NCBI GenBank assembly: GCA_030654105.1
Contig: JAURYC010000288.1
Span: 1 to 32,042 of the forward strand
Source: Deltaproteobacteria bacterium
GTDB lineage: Bacteria; Desulfobacterota; SM23-61
Direction of reading: 5' to 3'
DNA length: 32,042 nucleotides
Positions 8,170 to 16,434 of this stretch are shown piece after piece. The position numbers and the translations under genes were made by a program. The number at the start of each line of letters is the position of its first letter. The first letter of the stretch is position 1. The notes beneath the pieces were generated by a model. That model was not told the DNA's origin and searched no databases. It saw only the letters and a program-made list of their open reading frames with translations.

Positions 8170-8910
8170 TCACATATACATCCCGCCATTGACGCTCAAC
8201 ACCTGACCGGTGATATAATCGGCCGCTGGGCTGGCCAGAAAAAGCACTGCCTCGGCAACATCCTCGGGAGTACCCAGTCTTTCCATAGGAATCTGTTTGA
8301 TCAAGAATTCTCGACCCTTCGGGGGGATGGCTTGGCTCATGGCGGTATCGATGAAACCCGGGGCCACAGCATTCACCTGGATGTTTCGGCTGGCATATTC
8401 CCGGGCGATGGATTTGGTGAAACCGATTAGGCCAGCCTTGGAGGCGGCGTAATTGGCCTGCCCGGCATTGCCCATCTCGCCGGTGACGGAAGCGATGTTG
8501 ACCACCTTGCCACTTTTTTGTTTGAGAAAAGGGCGCAAGGCAGCTTTGGTGCACAGAAACGCTCCCTTCAGATTTACGGCAATCACCAGATCCCAATCCT
8601 CTTCCTTCATGCGCAAAAGAACCTGATCCCGGGTAATTCCTGCATTATTAACGAGGATGTCCAGGCGGCCGAATTGGTCTAAGGCTTTTTGCACCATGGT
8701 TTCAGCTTCCTTGGCACCGGCTACGTTTCCCCCCACGGCCAGCGCTTCCCCGCCGAGAGATTCAACTTCCTGGCAGGTCTCCCGGGCTTTCTCCAGGTTG
8801 ATATCCGCTATCACGACTTGCGCCCCTTCACGGGCAAAAAGCAAGGCAATGGCCTTCCCGATGCCCTGGGCCCCACCGGTGATCAAAGCCACTTTTCCTT
8901 TGAGTTTCAT
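8170..8910 (-). CDS. fabG: 3-oxoacyl-ACP reductase
   Basis: NADPH-dependent reduction of beta-ketoacyl-ACP. The 246-residue short-chain dehydrogenase has the nucleotide motif TGGAQGIG at 11-18, NNAG at 88-91, N113, and the catalytic set S141, Y154 and K158 (NYAASKAG). It ends with the FabG-like GQVLSVNGGMYM. ATG at 8910 with AAGGAA upstream. Its position between fabD and acpP supports FabG over another SDR. An inverted repeat array separates it from fabD. Confidence 0.96.
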   Translation of the reverse strand: MKLKGKVALITGGAQGIGKAIALLFAREGAQVVIADINLEKARETCQEVESLGGEALAVGGNVAGAKEAETMVQKALDQFGRLDILVNNAGITRDQVLLRMKEEDWDLVIAVNLKGAFLCTKAALRPFLKQKSGKVVNIASVTGEMGNAGQANYAASKAGLIGFTKSIAREYASRNIQVNAVAPGFIDTAMSQAIPPKGREFLIKQIPMERLGTPEDVAEAVLFLASPAADYITGQVLSVNGGMYM

Positions 8911-8938
8911 GGTTTCTATTCCTTCTTAACTTTTTTTA

Positions 8939-9042
8939 GCCACAGAGGACACCGAGTTCACAGAATAAGAAAAGGATAAAGTTCAAATATTTATTCTTAA
9001 TTAAAACGATATTTTCTCTGTGTTCTCGGTGATCTCTGTGGC
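8939..9042. repeat. Second inverted CACAGAGNN / NNCTCTGTG array
   Basis: The fabD-fabG gap holds the left arm CACAGAGGA, CACCGAGTT, CACAGAATA at 8941-8967 and the right arm TTCTCTGTG, TTCTCGGTG, ATCTCTGTG at 9014-9040. Both have an exact 9-base period. The arms are near-perfect inverted copies, even sharing the variant CACCGAG/CTCGGTG in the middle word, with a 46-base A/T-rich spacer. It is the same family as the element at 439-580. Confidence 0.85.
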
Positions 9043-9076
9043 AAAAAAATGATCCGATCGTAGTTCGTAAATGACC

Positions 9077-10018
9077 TTATTCCTCTGGCAACAGCGCCTG
9101 GGCTTTTCCCCAGCTCGGCCCATCCTCCACGTTGGCCACTTTTAAATCTTTGCTGATTCGGCGCATCAAGCCGGTTAGTACCTTCCCGGGCCCCACTTCC
9201 AGAACCAGGTTGGCACCCGTATGGATGAGTTTTTGCATACACTCTTCCCAGCGCACTGGATGGTCAACTTGCTTGACCAGCAACTCACAAATTTTACTTT
9301 TCCCGGGGTAAAAATCAGCTTCCGCATTGGATAGAACTGGAATATGCAAATCTCCCATTTCTACCTTGGCCAGCTCTTCTTTCAACCGCTCAGCCGCAGG
9401 CTTCATCAAGGCGCAATGGAAGGGAGCGCTAACCGGGAGCAAAACTGCTTTCTTCCCAGCCTGTTGGGAAACGATTGCCACTGCCCGGTTCACGGCTGTG
9501 CGATGCCCGGCGATGGCAATTTGACCTGGAGAGTTATAGTTGGCCGGGGAAAGTACTTCCCCCTGAGCCGCCTCTTGGCACAGGGCCTCCACCTCAGGCC
9601 CGCTCATCCCCAGGATGGCTGCCATCGCTCCCCCACTGACCGGAACCGCTTCCTGCATAAACTTCCCTCGAAGATGCACCAGCCGCACGGCATCGGCAAA
9701 ACGTAATCCGCCCGAAGCAACCAGGGCTCCGTATTCTCCAAGGCTGTGTCCCGCCGTGGCTACAGGAATCAGTTCTCTATCCACCTGCATGACTCGCAGC
9801 GTGGCAACGGATGCGGTCAGGATGGCCGGCTGAGTGTTGGCGGTAAGTTTTAGGTCTTCTTCCGGCCCTTGGAAGCACAGGGCAGCGAGGTCATAACCCA
9901 GGGCTTCATTCGCTTCTTCAAAGACTTCCCGGGCCGCGGGAAAACGGTCGGAAAAGTCTTTTCCCATGCCCACGTACTGGGAACCTTGCCCCGGGAAGAC
10001 GAATCCCACCTTCTTCAT
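9077..10018 (-). CDS. fabD: Malonyl-CoA:ACP transacylase
   Basis: Transfers malonyl groups from CoA to ACP. The 313-residue protein begins MKKVGFVFPGQGSQYVGMG and has the catalytic serine S92 in GHSLGEY, with the partner histidine in SAPFHCALM. The length is normal. The ATG at 10018 overlaps the stop of the acyl-CoA dehydrogenase in an ATGA arrangement, indicating translational coupling. It lies upstream of fabG, with a repeat array between. Confidence 0.97.
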   Translation of the reverse strand: MKKVGFVFPGQGSQYVGMGKDFSDRFPAAREVFEEANEALGYDLAALCFQGPEEDLKLTANTQPAILTASVATLRVMQVDRELIPVATAGHSLGEYGALVASGGLRFADAVRLVHLRGKFMQEAVPVSGGAMAAILGMSGPEVEALCQEAAQGEVLSPANYNSPGQIAIAGHRTAVNRAVAIVSQQAGKKAVLLPVSAPFHCALMKPAAERLKEELAKVEMGDLHIPVLSNAEADFYPGKSKICELLVKQVDHPVRWEECMQKLIHTGANLVLEVGPGKVLTGLMRRISKDLKVANVEDGPSWGKAQALLPEE

Positions 10019-11169
10019 TTGCTGGCGTACTCCTTGATCAAAGCCTGGCCGATGACGTTGCGTTGAATTTGGTTCGTTCCTTCGTAAATCTGCAAAATTT
10101 TAGCGTCGCGCATCATCTTTTCTACGGGGTACTCCCGCATGAACCCATAGCCGCCGAAAATCTGCACCGCATCCACCGTGACCTTCATAGCCACATCGGT
10201 GGGGAAAAGCTTGGAAATGGCTGAGTATTTGGAGATGTCTTTAGGATTTGTATCCACCCACCGCGCTACGGCATAAACCAGAGCCCGAGCGGCTTCAATC
10301 TGGGCGGCCATGTCGGCCAGGATATGCTGGACCGCCTGGAAAGAAATGATCGGTTTTCCGAATTGCTGGCGCTCCCGGGCATACTCCACCGCTGCTTCAA
10401 AAGCCCCTTGGGCTAAACCAACAGCCTGGGCGCCAATCCCCGGGCGGGTTTTATCCAGCGTCCGCATCGCCACGATAAATCCCATTCCTTCCCGACCGAT
10501 CATATTTTCCTTGGGGACCCGGCAGTCCTCGAAGACGAGCTCCCGGGTGGCCGAACAGCGGATACCCAATTTTTTTTCTTTTTTCCCAAAGGTAAACCCG
10601 GGCATGTCCTTCTCTAAAATGAAGGCACTGGCTCCGCGCGGGCCTTTGGCTTTGTCGGTCAGGGCGATCACCGAATAAATCTCCGCCTCTCCCCCGTTGG
10701 TGATCCACTGCTTCGTTCCGTTGAGGATATAATCGTTTCCATCGCGCTTGGCTGTGGTACGAATTCCTCCGGCGTCGCTCCCAGCGCCTGCTTCCGTTAA
10801 GCCGAACGCTGCCAGTTTCCGACCGGAGGCCACGTCCGGCAGGTATTTTTTCTTCTGCTCTTCACTACCAAAGAGGAGCAAGGGATAAGATCCTAAACCG
10901 GAGGCGGCAAAGGATACGGAGACACCGATACAGGCACGGGAAATTTCTTCGATGGCCAGGCAGTTCTCGAAAGATCCATACCCCAGGCCGCCGTACTCTT
11001 CAGGGATGTAGACCCCGAAAAGACCGACAGCGGCCAAATATTTCAAAGGTCCCCAGGGAAATTCCTCTTTTTCATCTAACTCCGCCCGCACGGGGATCAC
11101 CCTTTCCTGGGCAATTTTCCGCGCTAAATCCCGAATGGCCTTCTGGTCTTCGTTCAAAAAATAATCCAT
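10015..11169 (-). CDS. Acyl-CoA dehydrogenase family protein within the fab operon
   Basis: FAD-dependent alpha,beta-dehydrogenation of an acyl-CoA, or possibly an acyl-ACP-type substrate given the context. The 384-residue protein has the three usual domains: helical N-terminus, middle barrel with FGLTEAGAGSDAGG and KQWITNGGEA, and C-terminal helices ending YEGTNQIQRNVIG with the catalytic-base position E363. The fold and motifs resemble butyryl/short-chain enzymes, but substrate length cannot be read safely. ATG at 11169 with GGAGG just upstream. It is coupled to fabD by ATGA and follows fabH, an unusual place for a beta-oxidation type enzyme. No electron-transfer flavoprotein gene is nearby. 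Confidence 0.92.
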   Translation of the reverse strand: MDYFLNEDQKAIRDLARKIAQERVIPVRAELDEKEEFPWGPLKYLAAVGLFGVYIPEEYGGLGYGSFENCLAIEEISRACIGVSVSFAASGLGSYPLLLFGSEEQKKKYLPDVASGRKLAAFGLTEAGAGSDAGGIRTTAKRDGNDYILNGTKQWITNGGEAEIYSVIALTDKAKGPRGASAFILEKDMPGFTFGKKEKKLGIRCSATRELVFEDCRVPKENMIGREGMGFIVAMRTLDKTRPGIGAQAVGLAQGAFEAAVEYARERQQFGKPIISFQAVQHILADMAAQIEAARALVYAVARWVDTNPKDISKYSAISKLFPTDVAMKVTVDAVQIFGGYGFMREYPVEKMMRDAKILQIYEGTNQIQRNVIGQALIKEYASK

Positions 11170-11192
11170 TCTCCTCCCATCTACTTATTAAG

Positions 11193-11246
11193 TGATGAGT
11201 GTGAGTGTCAGTGTAAAAACCATCCACTGACACTCACACTTACACT
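11193..11246. repeat. Hexamer array NAGTGT with inverted ACACTN partner
   Basis: The gap between fabH and the acyl-CoA dehydrogenase holds the period-6 words GAGTGT, GAGTGT and CAGTGT, and then the inverted words ACACTC, ACACTT and ACACTA. The core is a perfect 16-bp stem (11198-11213 with 11225-11240) around an 11-base loop. There is no T-run on the downstream (minus) side, so a standard intrinsic terminator is unlikely. It fills most of the 82-base gap. Confidence 0.8.
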
Positions 11247-11251
11247 ATTCC

Positions 11252-12232
11252 TCACCAGCGGATAACTGCCGACCCCCAGGTGACTCCCGTGCCGAAGGAG
11301 CACAGGAGCATCAAGTCTCCCGCCTTTACTTTGCCCTCTCGCTGTACCTCATCCATGGCAATGGGAATGGTGGCCGAGGAAGTATTTCCGTATTTCTCGA
11401 TGTTTAAAAAAACCTTCTCCATGGGAAAACCAATTAGTTTGGCCGCCGCCTCGATAATGCGCGTGTTGGCCTGATGGGGAATCATGATGTCGATGTCTTC
11501 GCTCTTCAGGCCGTTAAATTTCAGCGCTTCCTGCGAGACGTCGGCCAAAGCCCGCACCGCCACTTTAAAGAGCTGGTTTCCGGCCATCTTGATGTAATGC
11601 ATGCGCTTATCCACGGTCTCGTACGAAGATGGATTCGCTGATCCCCCTCCAGGCATGTAAAGCAATTCCCACAGGGAACCGTCAGAATGCAGGTGGGTAG
11701 AAAGCACCCCCCGCTCTCCTTCCTCGCCCGCAAGGATGATGGCCCCCGCTCCATCCCCGAAAAGGACACAAGTGGCCCGGTCGGTCCAGTCCGTCACTTT
11801 AGACATGATCTCCGCGCCCAGAACCATGACCTTACGGCTCGGGTCCTCTTTGATGAACTTGTCCGCTAAAGAGAGGGCGTGGATAAAACTCGTGCATCCG
11901 GCGGAGACATCGAAAGCGGCGGCCTTCTTGGCCCCGATTTTGGCCTGGATGAAACATCCTGTGCATGGAAAGAACATGTCCGGACTGTTCGTTCCAGTGA
12001 TGATGAAATCAAGATCTTCGGGTGATAGACCCGCCGCATTTAATGCTCGAAGGGCTGCCTGCGTTCCCAGGTCAGAGGTGGAAACGTTTGTTTCTACAAT
12101 CCTGCGTTCCCGGATCCCTGAGCGAGAGATAATCCATTCATCCGTAGTTTCTACCATTTTTTCCAGGTCAAAATTAGTTAAAACTTTGGGGGGAGCATAG
12201 GACCCCGTGGCAATTATCCGCGACCTGATCAT
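11252..12232 (-). CDS. fabH: 3-oxoacyl-ACP synthase III (KAS III)
   Basis: Starts fatty acid synthesis by condensing an acyl-CoA primer with malonyl-ACP. The 326-residue protein carries C113 (SAGCTSF), H253 (PHQANTRI) and N283 (YGNTSSATIP), plus the C-terminal CSFGTGVTWGSAVIRW. ATG at 12232 with GAAGGA upstream. An in-frame upstream start at 12256 would add eight residues outside the conserved region. It follows plsX after about 76 bases, the usual plsX-fabH order. Confidence 0.97.
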   Translation of the reverse strand: MIRSRIIATGSYAPPKVLTNFDLEKMVETTDEWIISRSGIRERRIVETNVSTSDLGTQAALRALNAAGLSPEDLDFIITGTNSPDMFFPCTGCFIQAKIGAKKAAAFDVSAGCTSFIHALSLADKFIKEDPSRKVMVLGAEIMSKVTDWTDRATCVLFGDGAGAIILAGEEGERGVLSTHLHSDGSLWELLYMPGGGSANPSSYETVDKRMHYIKMAGNQLFKVAVRALADVSQEALKFNGLKSEDIDIMIPHQANTRIIEAAAKLIGFPMEKVFLNIEKYGNTSSATIPIAMDEVQREGKVKAGDLMLLCSFGTGVTWGSAVIRW

Positions 12233-12308
12233 TATATCCTTCCCTTCTTCGGGCACCCCCTTCCCACTGAAGGCAAGAATAGAGGGAGATGCCTTAAGAG
12301 CGACCTCT

Positions 12309-13373
12309 TCAGCTGATGATTTTTTCTTTGATCTGCTCCCAAACTTTGACTAAATTCTTTCCGCCAAGCCGTTGGAGGTCTTGATTTTCTTCCAAGTTTC
12401 GAACCAGGAGCGTAGGGAGGCCGATCTGAGCAAACTCATGGGCTAGGCGGATGGCATTCTTAATGGCCTTGGCAGAAGAGCGCCCGTGGCCGATGATGAC
12501 GACCCCGTTAACCCCTAAGAGGGGGGCACCGCCGTATTCTGAATAATCAAGTTTTTTCTTGATTTCGTTCACTGCATGTCGGGCGAAGAAATACCCGATC
12601 TTGGCTCTCAGGCTGGCTTCCAGCTCTTGTCGAATCATTGCCCCGATGGCCTCGGCCAAGCCCTCACAAATCTTCAAAGCGGCGTTGCCTACAAACCCAT
12701 CGCAAATAACCACATCCGCCCGGCCATTGAAGATATCCTTGCCCTCTACTGGGCCAACATATCCTATCGAACTTCTTTTCAGAATAGCGTTGGTCTCCCG
12801 GATCAGCTCATTCCCTTTGGATTCTTCTTCGCCGTTGCTCAAAAGACCGACTATAGGCTTTTCTTTTTTCAAGATGTATTTGGCGTAGGCATCGCCCATA
12901 AGGGCAAATTGGACCAGGTGAAAAGGTTTGCAGTCTACGTTGGCTCCGGCATCGAGTAATAGGGTAGAGCCTTTCAAGGTGGGAAAGATGGTCCCGATGG
13001 CGGGTCGGTCCACACCCGTCAATTTTTCTAACACAAAGACCGCGGTGGCTAAAACCGCTCCCGAATTTCCTGCACTAACCACCGCTGAAACCTCTCCTTT
13101 CTTAAGGAGATCAAAAGCTACTTTAATCGAAGAATCTTTCTTCTTCCGGATTGCTGTCAAGGGGGATTCATCCATCCCCACCGCTTCTGAGGCGTGGACG
13201 AAGGTCAGCGGAAGGGAATCACTCCCCGGAACCCTTGCGGCTTCCTGGCGAATTGTTTTTTCCTCCCCGACCAGGACCACAGGTATCCCGTGCTCTCGAG
13301 CTGCCAGGATAGCCCCTTCCACGATACTACGGGGAGCGAAGTCTCCACCCATGGCATCTATAGCGATTTTCAT
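12309..13373 (-). CDS. plsX: Phosphate acyltransferase PlsX
   Basis: Makes acyl-phosphate from acyl-ACP for the PlsY route to lysophosphatidate, linking fatty acid and phospholipid synthesis. The 354-residue protein begins [14 protein letters not shown] and contains [29 protein letters not shown] and the C-terminal [14 protein letters not shown] chose the ATG at 13373, which matches the family N-terminus. A GTG at 13391 overlapping the rpmF stop (GTGA) is possible and would imply coupling to rpmF. It is followed by fabH. Confidence 0.95.
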   Translation of the reverse strand: MKIAIDAMGGDFAPRSIVEGAILAAREHGIPVVLVGEEKTIRQEAARVPGSDSLPLTFVHASEAVGMDESPLTAIRKKKDSSIKVAFDLLKKGEVSAVVSAGNSGAVLATAVFVLEKLTGVDRPAIGTIFPTLKGSTLLLDAGANVDCKPFHLVQFALMGDAYAKYILKKEKPIVGLLSNGEEESKGNELIRETNAILKRSSIGYVGPVEGKDIFNGRADVVICDGFVGNAALKICEGLAEAIGAMIRQELEASLRAKIGYFFARHAVNEIKKKLDYSEYGGAPLLGVNGVVIIGHGRSSAKAIKNAIRLAHEFAQIGLPTLLVRNLEENQDLQRLGGKNLVKVWEQIKEKIIS

Positions 13374-13387
13374 CCCTTCGGTTTTCC

Positions 13388-13570
13388 TCACGCTTCTTCT
13401 ACTTCGATGACGGTCCGTCCCTTATAACTGCCACAATGGGGGCATATCCGGTGCGGAGCTTTAGGTTCCCCACATTGCTGGCAAGTTGAGAATTGGGGAG
13501 AAGCAAGACGATCATGGGTCCGCCGCTTATCCCTGCGGGTCTTGGAATGTCTCCTTTTGGGGTTGGGCAT
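13388..13570 (-). CDS. rpmF: 50S ribosomal protein L32
   Basis: Small protein of the large ribosomal subunit. The 60-residue product begins [20 protein letters not shown] and has a zinc-binding pattern C30-x2-C33-x9-C43-x2-C46, the cysteine-containing form of L32. It lies between DUF177/yceD and plsX, a conserved three-gene order. Its stop is within a few bases of plsX. Confidence 0.97.
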   Translation of the reverse strand: MPNPKRRHSKTRRDKRRTHDRLASPQFSTCQQCGEPKAPHRICPHCGSYKGRTVIEVEEA

Positions 13571-13588
13571 AAGAAAATCACCTCACGT

Positions 13589-14122
13589 TTAATGAACCCG
13601 AAAGTTCCTTAATAGTTCGAACCGGGGGTCGGTAACCTTCTCCGAACACTGGCAGATTCCCCGGTTTAGATTCTGGCCACACTTGGGACATACCCCCCGG
13701 CACTCTTCATCACATATGGCCTTGGCCGGAAGAGTTAACAAAATTTGATCTTGAACCAAGGGGGTAACTTCAATCTCTTCCCCTTCATAAAACTCGGTTT
13801 CCAGGTCTTCCCGGTTTAATTCAACTTCCTCCGGCAGGGGGAAATCGGGTTTAGGCTTTAAACTGGTCTTGAATTCTGAGGTCAAAGTCCTGGAGAAAGG
13901 GTCAAGGCATCGGGCACACATCCACTCTACCTTGGCTTCAATACGGCTCCTCAGGAGTATTACCTTCCCCGATCGGGAGAGATGCAAACGGATTTTGATT
14001 GGGCTGGTAAAACGAAAAGGCCTCTGAGGCTCTCCTGCCAGACGCTCTTCTAACCAGTTTCCCTCTTGGCTCAAGGTTTGTTCTTGCTCTTCCCCGCCAA
14101 TGTCTTCAACGCGAAATTTCAA
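13589..14122 (-). CDS. yceD: DUF177 / YceD family protein
   Basis: A family always found next to rpmF and linked in the literature to 23S rRNA or ribosome biogenesis; the molecular role is not settled. The 177-residue protein has C69-A-R-C72 in the middle and a second cysteine cluster near residues 145-165 (CDEECRGVCPKCG then CQC), consistent with bound zinc. The start is a TTG at 14122 and the upstream purine tract is a weak ribosome binding site. It appears to be the first gene of the long minus-strand series. Confidence 0.88.
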   Translation of the reverse strand: MKFRVEDIGGEEQEQTLSQEGNWLEERLAGEPQRPFRFTSPIKIRLHLSRSGKVILLRSRIEAKVEWMCARCLDPFSRTLTSEFKTSLKPKPDFPLPEEVELNREDLETEFYEGEEIEVTPLVQDQILLTLPAKAICDEECRGVCPKCGQNLNRGICQCSEKVTDPRFELLRNFRVH

Positions 14123-14159
14123 GGTTCTCTTTCGATTCCAAAAATAATGATAAAGCTTT

Positions 14160-14187
14160 AATATATAATGAAATGTTTCTTTGTCAA
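14160..14187 (-). promoter_or_regulatory. Candidate sigma-70 promoter for the yceD-rpmF-plsX-fab operon
   Basis: On the minus strand a perfect TTGACA (14187-14182) is followed after 16 bases by TATATT (14165-14160), within a very A/T-rich stretch and about 38 bases before the yceD start. It sits at the head of a roughly 14 kb same-strand series, exactly where a main promoter is expected. Confidence 0.6.
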
Positions 14188-14288
14188 GAAAAAATATCCT
14201 TTTGTCCCTCTTGCCTTATTCCAGGAATCATGATAGATAGGTAAAATATTTTGTTTTTTTGTTACAAATATCTTAAGGAGGGGCCATT

Positions 14289-14579
14289 TTGGAAATCAAT
14301 GAATTCCAAAATTTGATCCAAGAACTTTACCAATCCCGGGATGAAAAACGGGGGGCAGATAAAACTTTCCTTTGGTTTTTAGAGGAGGTCGGGGAACTCA
14401 CCCGGGCTTACCGGCGGGGAGAAAAAGAGAACGTCGGGAAAGAGATGGCCGACGTTTTTGCCTGGCTGGCATCGATGGCCAACCTGCTAAAGGTGGACTT
14501 AGCGTCCGAGCTCCAAAAAAAATACCCCAAAGTTTGCCCTCTTTGTTCCGCCTCCCCCTGCTGCTGCCCTTGGGATTGA
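14289..14579 (+). CDS. MazG-like nucleotide pyrophosphohydrolase with Cys-rich tail
   Basis: Probable all-alpha NTP pyrophosphatase of the MazG superfamily. The 96-residue protein has E32-E-V-G-E36 and E52-M-A-D55-V, the acidic metal-binding residues of the family, in a single four-helix module of normal length (residues 1-78). After the domain comes a compact tail with cysteines at 83, 86, 91, 92 and 93, which could bind metal. The start is TTG at 14289, supported by AAGGAGG five to ten bases upstream. It converges with the zincin gene, with only 8 bases between the ends. Substrate is unknown. Confidence 0.85.
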   Translation: MEINEFQNLIQELYQSRDEKRGADKTFLWFLEEVGELTRAYRRGEKENVGKEMADVFAWLASMANLLKVDLASELQKKYPKVCPLCSASPCCCPWD

Positions 14580-14587
14580 TCAACCAT

Positions 14588-14992
14588 CTAAAAATCTTCC
14601 TCTTCCAATCGCTGGAGTTCTTCCTCATCAAAACCGAAATAATGGCCAATCTCGTGAGCTACGGTCTGACGAACGTTTTTTCTAAGGTCATGCAGACTCG
14701 AGCTAATGCGCTCCAAAGGTTTACGGTAGATGACGATCCGGTCAGGAAGGACGTTCCCATACCAAAATCCTCGATCTTTTTTCATAATTCCATGATAGAG
14801 GCCCAATAACTCTTGCCCCTGATCTCCCTTTTCGGTTGGATACGCCGGCGGGTCTTCCTCAATAATAATGGCTACATTTTCCAATTGACTCTTCAGTTCT
14901 CCTGGCAGGGATTCCACAGCTTCCCGAACCAATCGTTCAAAAAAAATTCTTCCCCGGGAAAATCCTTTGGGGGCAGAAATTTTACGAGGCAT
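14588..14992 (-). CDS. Small zincin-like metallopeptidase (DUF1025/PF06262 type)
   Basis: A 134-residue protein with H113-E-I-G-H117-Y-F-G followed by acidic residues, the signature of the minimal zincin family often annotated simply as metallopeptidase family protein. There is no signal peptide, so it is cytoplasmic. A conserved GxYxG-like region (GLYHGIM) and VLPDRIVIYRKPLER precede the active site. ATG at 14992 with AAGGG upstream. The native substrate of the family is unknown. It is divergent from the secreted-protein gene that follows. Confidence 0.88.
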   Translation of the reverse strand: MPRKISAPKGFSRGRIFFERLVREAVESLPGELKSQLENVAIIIEEDPPAYPTEKGDQGQELLGLYHGIMKKDRGFWYGNVLPDRIVIYRKPLERISSSLHDLRKNVRQTVAHEIGHYFGFDEEELQRLEEEDF

Positions 14993-15142
14993 TTTAACCC
15001 TTTTGGCCTACGAAATCCTCAGGTTGAAGGAAAATAAAAAAATTATTGAAATAATTTTTTCCTTGTTGTATTCTGACATAAGTTATTAAAAAAAGATTTT
15101 TTTGTCCATTTATTTTTTAAAGAAAGGAGGTGAAGGGGAATC

Positions 15143-15565
15143 ATGAAGAAACTGGCCATCGTTTTGATTGGGCTCATCTTCGCTTTTTCTCTAACAAGCA
15201 TAGGTTTCGCCCAGCAGAAGGCTGAGCCGGGGAAACCAGCGGGGGTAGCAAAGCCTTCTGAACCCGCCAAACCGGCCGAACCCGCCAAACCAGCAGAGGC
15301 GAAACCAGAAGCGGCCAAACCGGAGGCGGCGAAAAAAGAGGCTCCTCCCAAGCCCGTTGTGTACCGGATGGGAGGGAGTGTTGTCTCCATCGATGCTGCA
15401 GCCAAAAAAGTTACCATCAAACAGGACTCGGTGAAGAAGCAAAAAAAGGTTACGCTCAGCGTTGGGAAGGAGGCAGCCAAAGACCTTGCCGGGATCAACG
15501 TTGGTGACGTGGTTGACGTCTGGGTTACGGGTAAAACTATCACCAGCATCACCAAGATTTTCTAA
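15143..15565 (+). CDS. Secreted Pro/Ala/Lys-rich protein with small C-terminal beta domain
   Basis: I do not recognise a named family. The 140-residue product has a Sec signal peptide (residues 1-24, ending GFAQ), then a low-complexity linker to about residue 75 made of AKP, EPAKPAE and EAAK units. A C-terminal region of about 65 residues follows (VVSIDAAAKKVTI... GDVVDVWVTGKTI), which looks like a small beta barrel of the DUF5666 or CusF kind. Very strong ribosome binding site (AAGGAGGTG) before ATG 15143. A strong terminator follows, so it is probably monocistronic and well expressed. It may be periplasmic. Confidence 0.8.
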   Translation: MKKLAIVLIGLIFAFSLTSIGFAQQKAEPGKPAGVAKPSEPAKPAEPAKPAEAKPEAAKPEAAKKEAPPKPVVYRMGGSVVSIDAAAKKVTIKQDSVKKQKKVTLSVGKEAAKDLAGINVGDVVDVWVTGKTITSITKIF

Positions 15566-15658
15566 GAAGGGGAAAATATCCGGAAAGTATTTCATCCTTC
15601 CTTACTCCGCCCCCAGAGCTACAATTGTACTCAGACTTAGACGGTTAACCTTTGGAGA

Positions 15659-15689
15659 GAAGGCATCCGTAAAGGATGCCTTCTTTTTT
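15659..15689 (+). terminator. Rho-independent terminator after the secreted-protein gene
   Basis: A perfect 10-bp stem (GAAGGCATCC with GGATGCCTTC, 15659-15668 and 15674-15683), a 5-base GTAAA loop and a T6 run. It lies 94 bases after the stop at 15565 and just before the convergent end of the HAD gene at 15696. Confidence 0.92.
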
Positions 15690-15695
15690 ATTCCT

Positions 15696-16388
15696 TTATT
15701 CCTTACCCATCTTTTTCCCAGATTTCGGCAAACGAAAATCGTGAATCGGCCACCCGCGTTTTTTGGCCAAAGCCCGGAGTTTGAAATCTGGGTTGACAAT
15801 TTTCGGGTGCTTCACCCGTTCTAAGAGGGGAAGGTCGGTAATGCTATCCGTGTAAAAAGTGCTGGCGCTGAACTCCCCACCTAATTCGCAGATGAGCTTC
15901 TCAGCCCAGAATATCTTCCCCCAACGGAAACAAAGGGGCTCGATATAGTTGCCGGTGAAGAGCCCTTTGCAAACCTCCAGCCGGGTGCCCAAAATGTGGC
16001 CGACTTCCAAGTGTCGAGCAAGTGGCTGTACGGCATAGGTCGTGGCGTTGGATATAATCACCACAGTCTCCCCCCTGGCCTTATGTTGGCGAACGAAATC
16101 AAAAGCTTGGGGATAAATAAAATTCCTGATCACTTCCTCAAACCATTCCTGGCAGAATTGGATTAACTCCTCCTCCCGGACCCCCACCAGAAGTTTTAGA
16201 GAATCTCGGTAGGCCTTATCCATATCCAGGAGGTCAAAACGGTAACGCATATAATCCAGCATGGACCTGAAAACTTTCCAACGGCTGGTTTTTCCCCGGC
16301 GGAGCGAATAGCGCATGAACGAAACACCGGAATTCGTTGCAATCAGCGTGCGATCCATGTCAAAAAAACAAAGAGGATGAATCTTCAA
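15696..16388 (-). CDS. HAD-superfamily subclass IB hydrolase (PSP/SerB-like fold)
   Basis: A probable phosphatase. The 230-residue protein has motif I FFDMDRTLI with D10 and D12, motif II VVIISNAT, and motif III/IV YTDSITDLPLL with a conserved upstream lysine region. The helical cap between residues 15 and 95 fits the HAD-IB family, which includes phosphoserine phosphatase-like and lysophospholipid phosphatase-like members; the substrate cannot be assigned. The start is TTG at 16388, directly before the nucleophile strand. It is divergent from rpmH, standing where dnaA lies in many bacteria. Confidence 0.88.
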   Translation of the reverse strand: MKIHPLCFFDMDRTLIATNSGVSFMRYSLRRGKTSRWKVFRSMLDYMRYRFDLLDMDKAYRDSLKLLVGVREEELIQFCQEWFEEVIRNFIYPQAFDFVRQHKARGETVVIISNATTYAVQPLARHLEVGHILGTRLEVCKGLFTGNYIEPLCFRWGKIFWAEKLICELGGEFSASTFYTDSITDLPLLERVKHPKIVNPDFKLRALAKKRGWPIHDFRLPKSGKKMGKE

Positions 16389-16434
16389 AGTTTTTTTACC
16401 CTTTGATCAGGAACTCATTTCCTCTATTTTAATC

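Noticed and set aside
11600-11612. DnaA-box-like CTTATCCACG
   Set aside because: A single match inside the fabH coding region with no neighbours; chance is sufficient.
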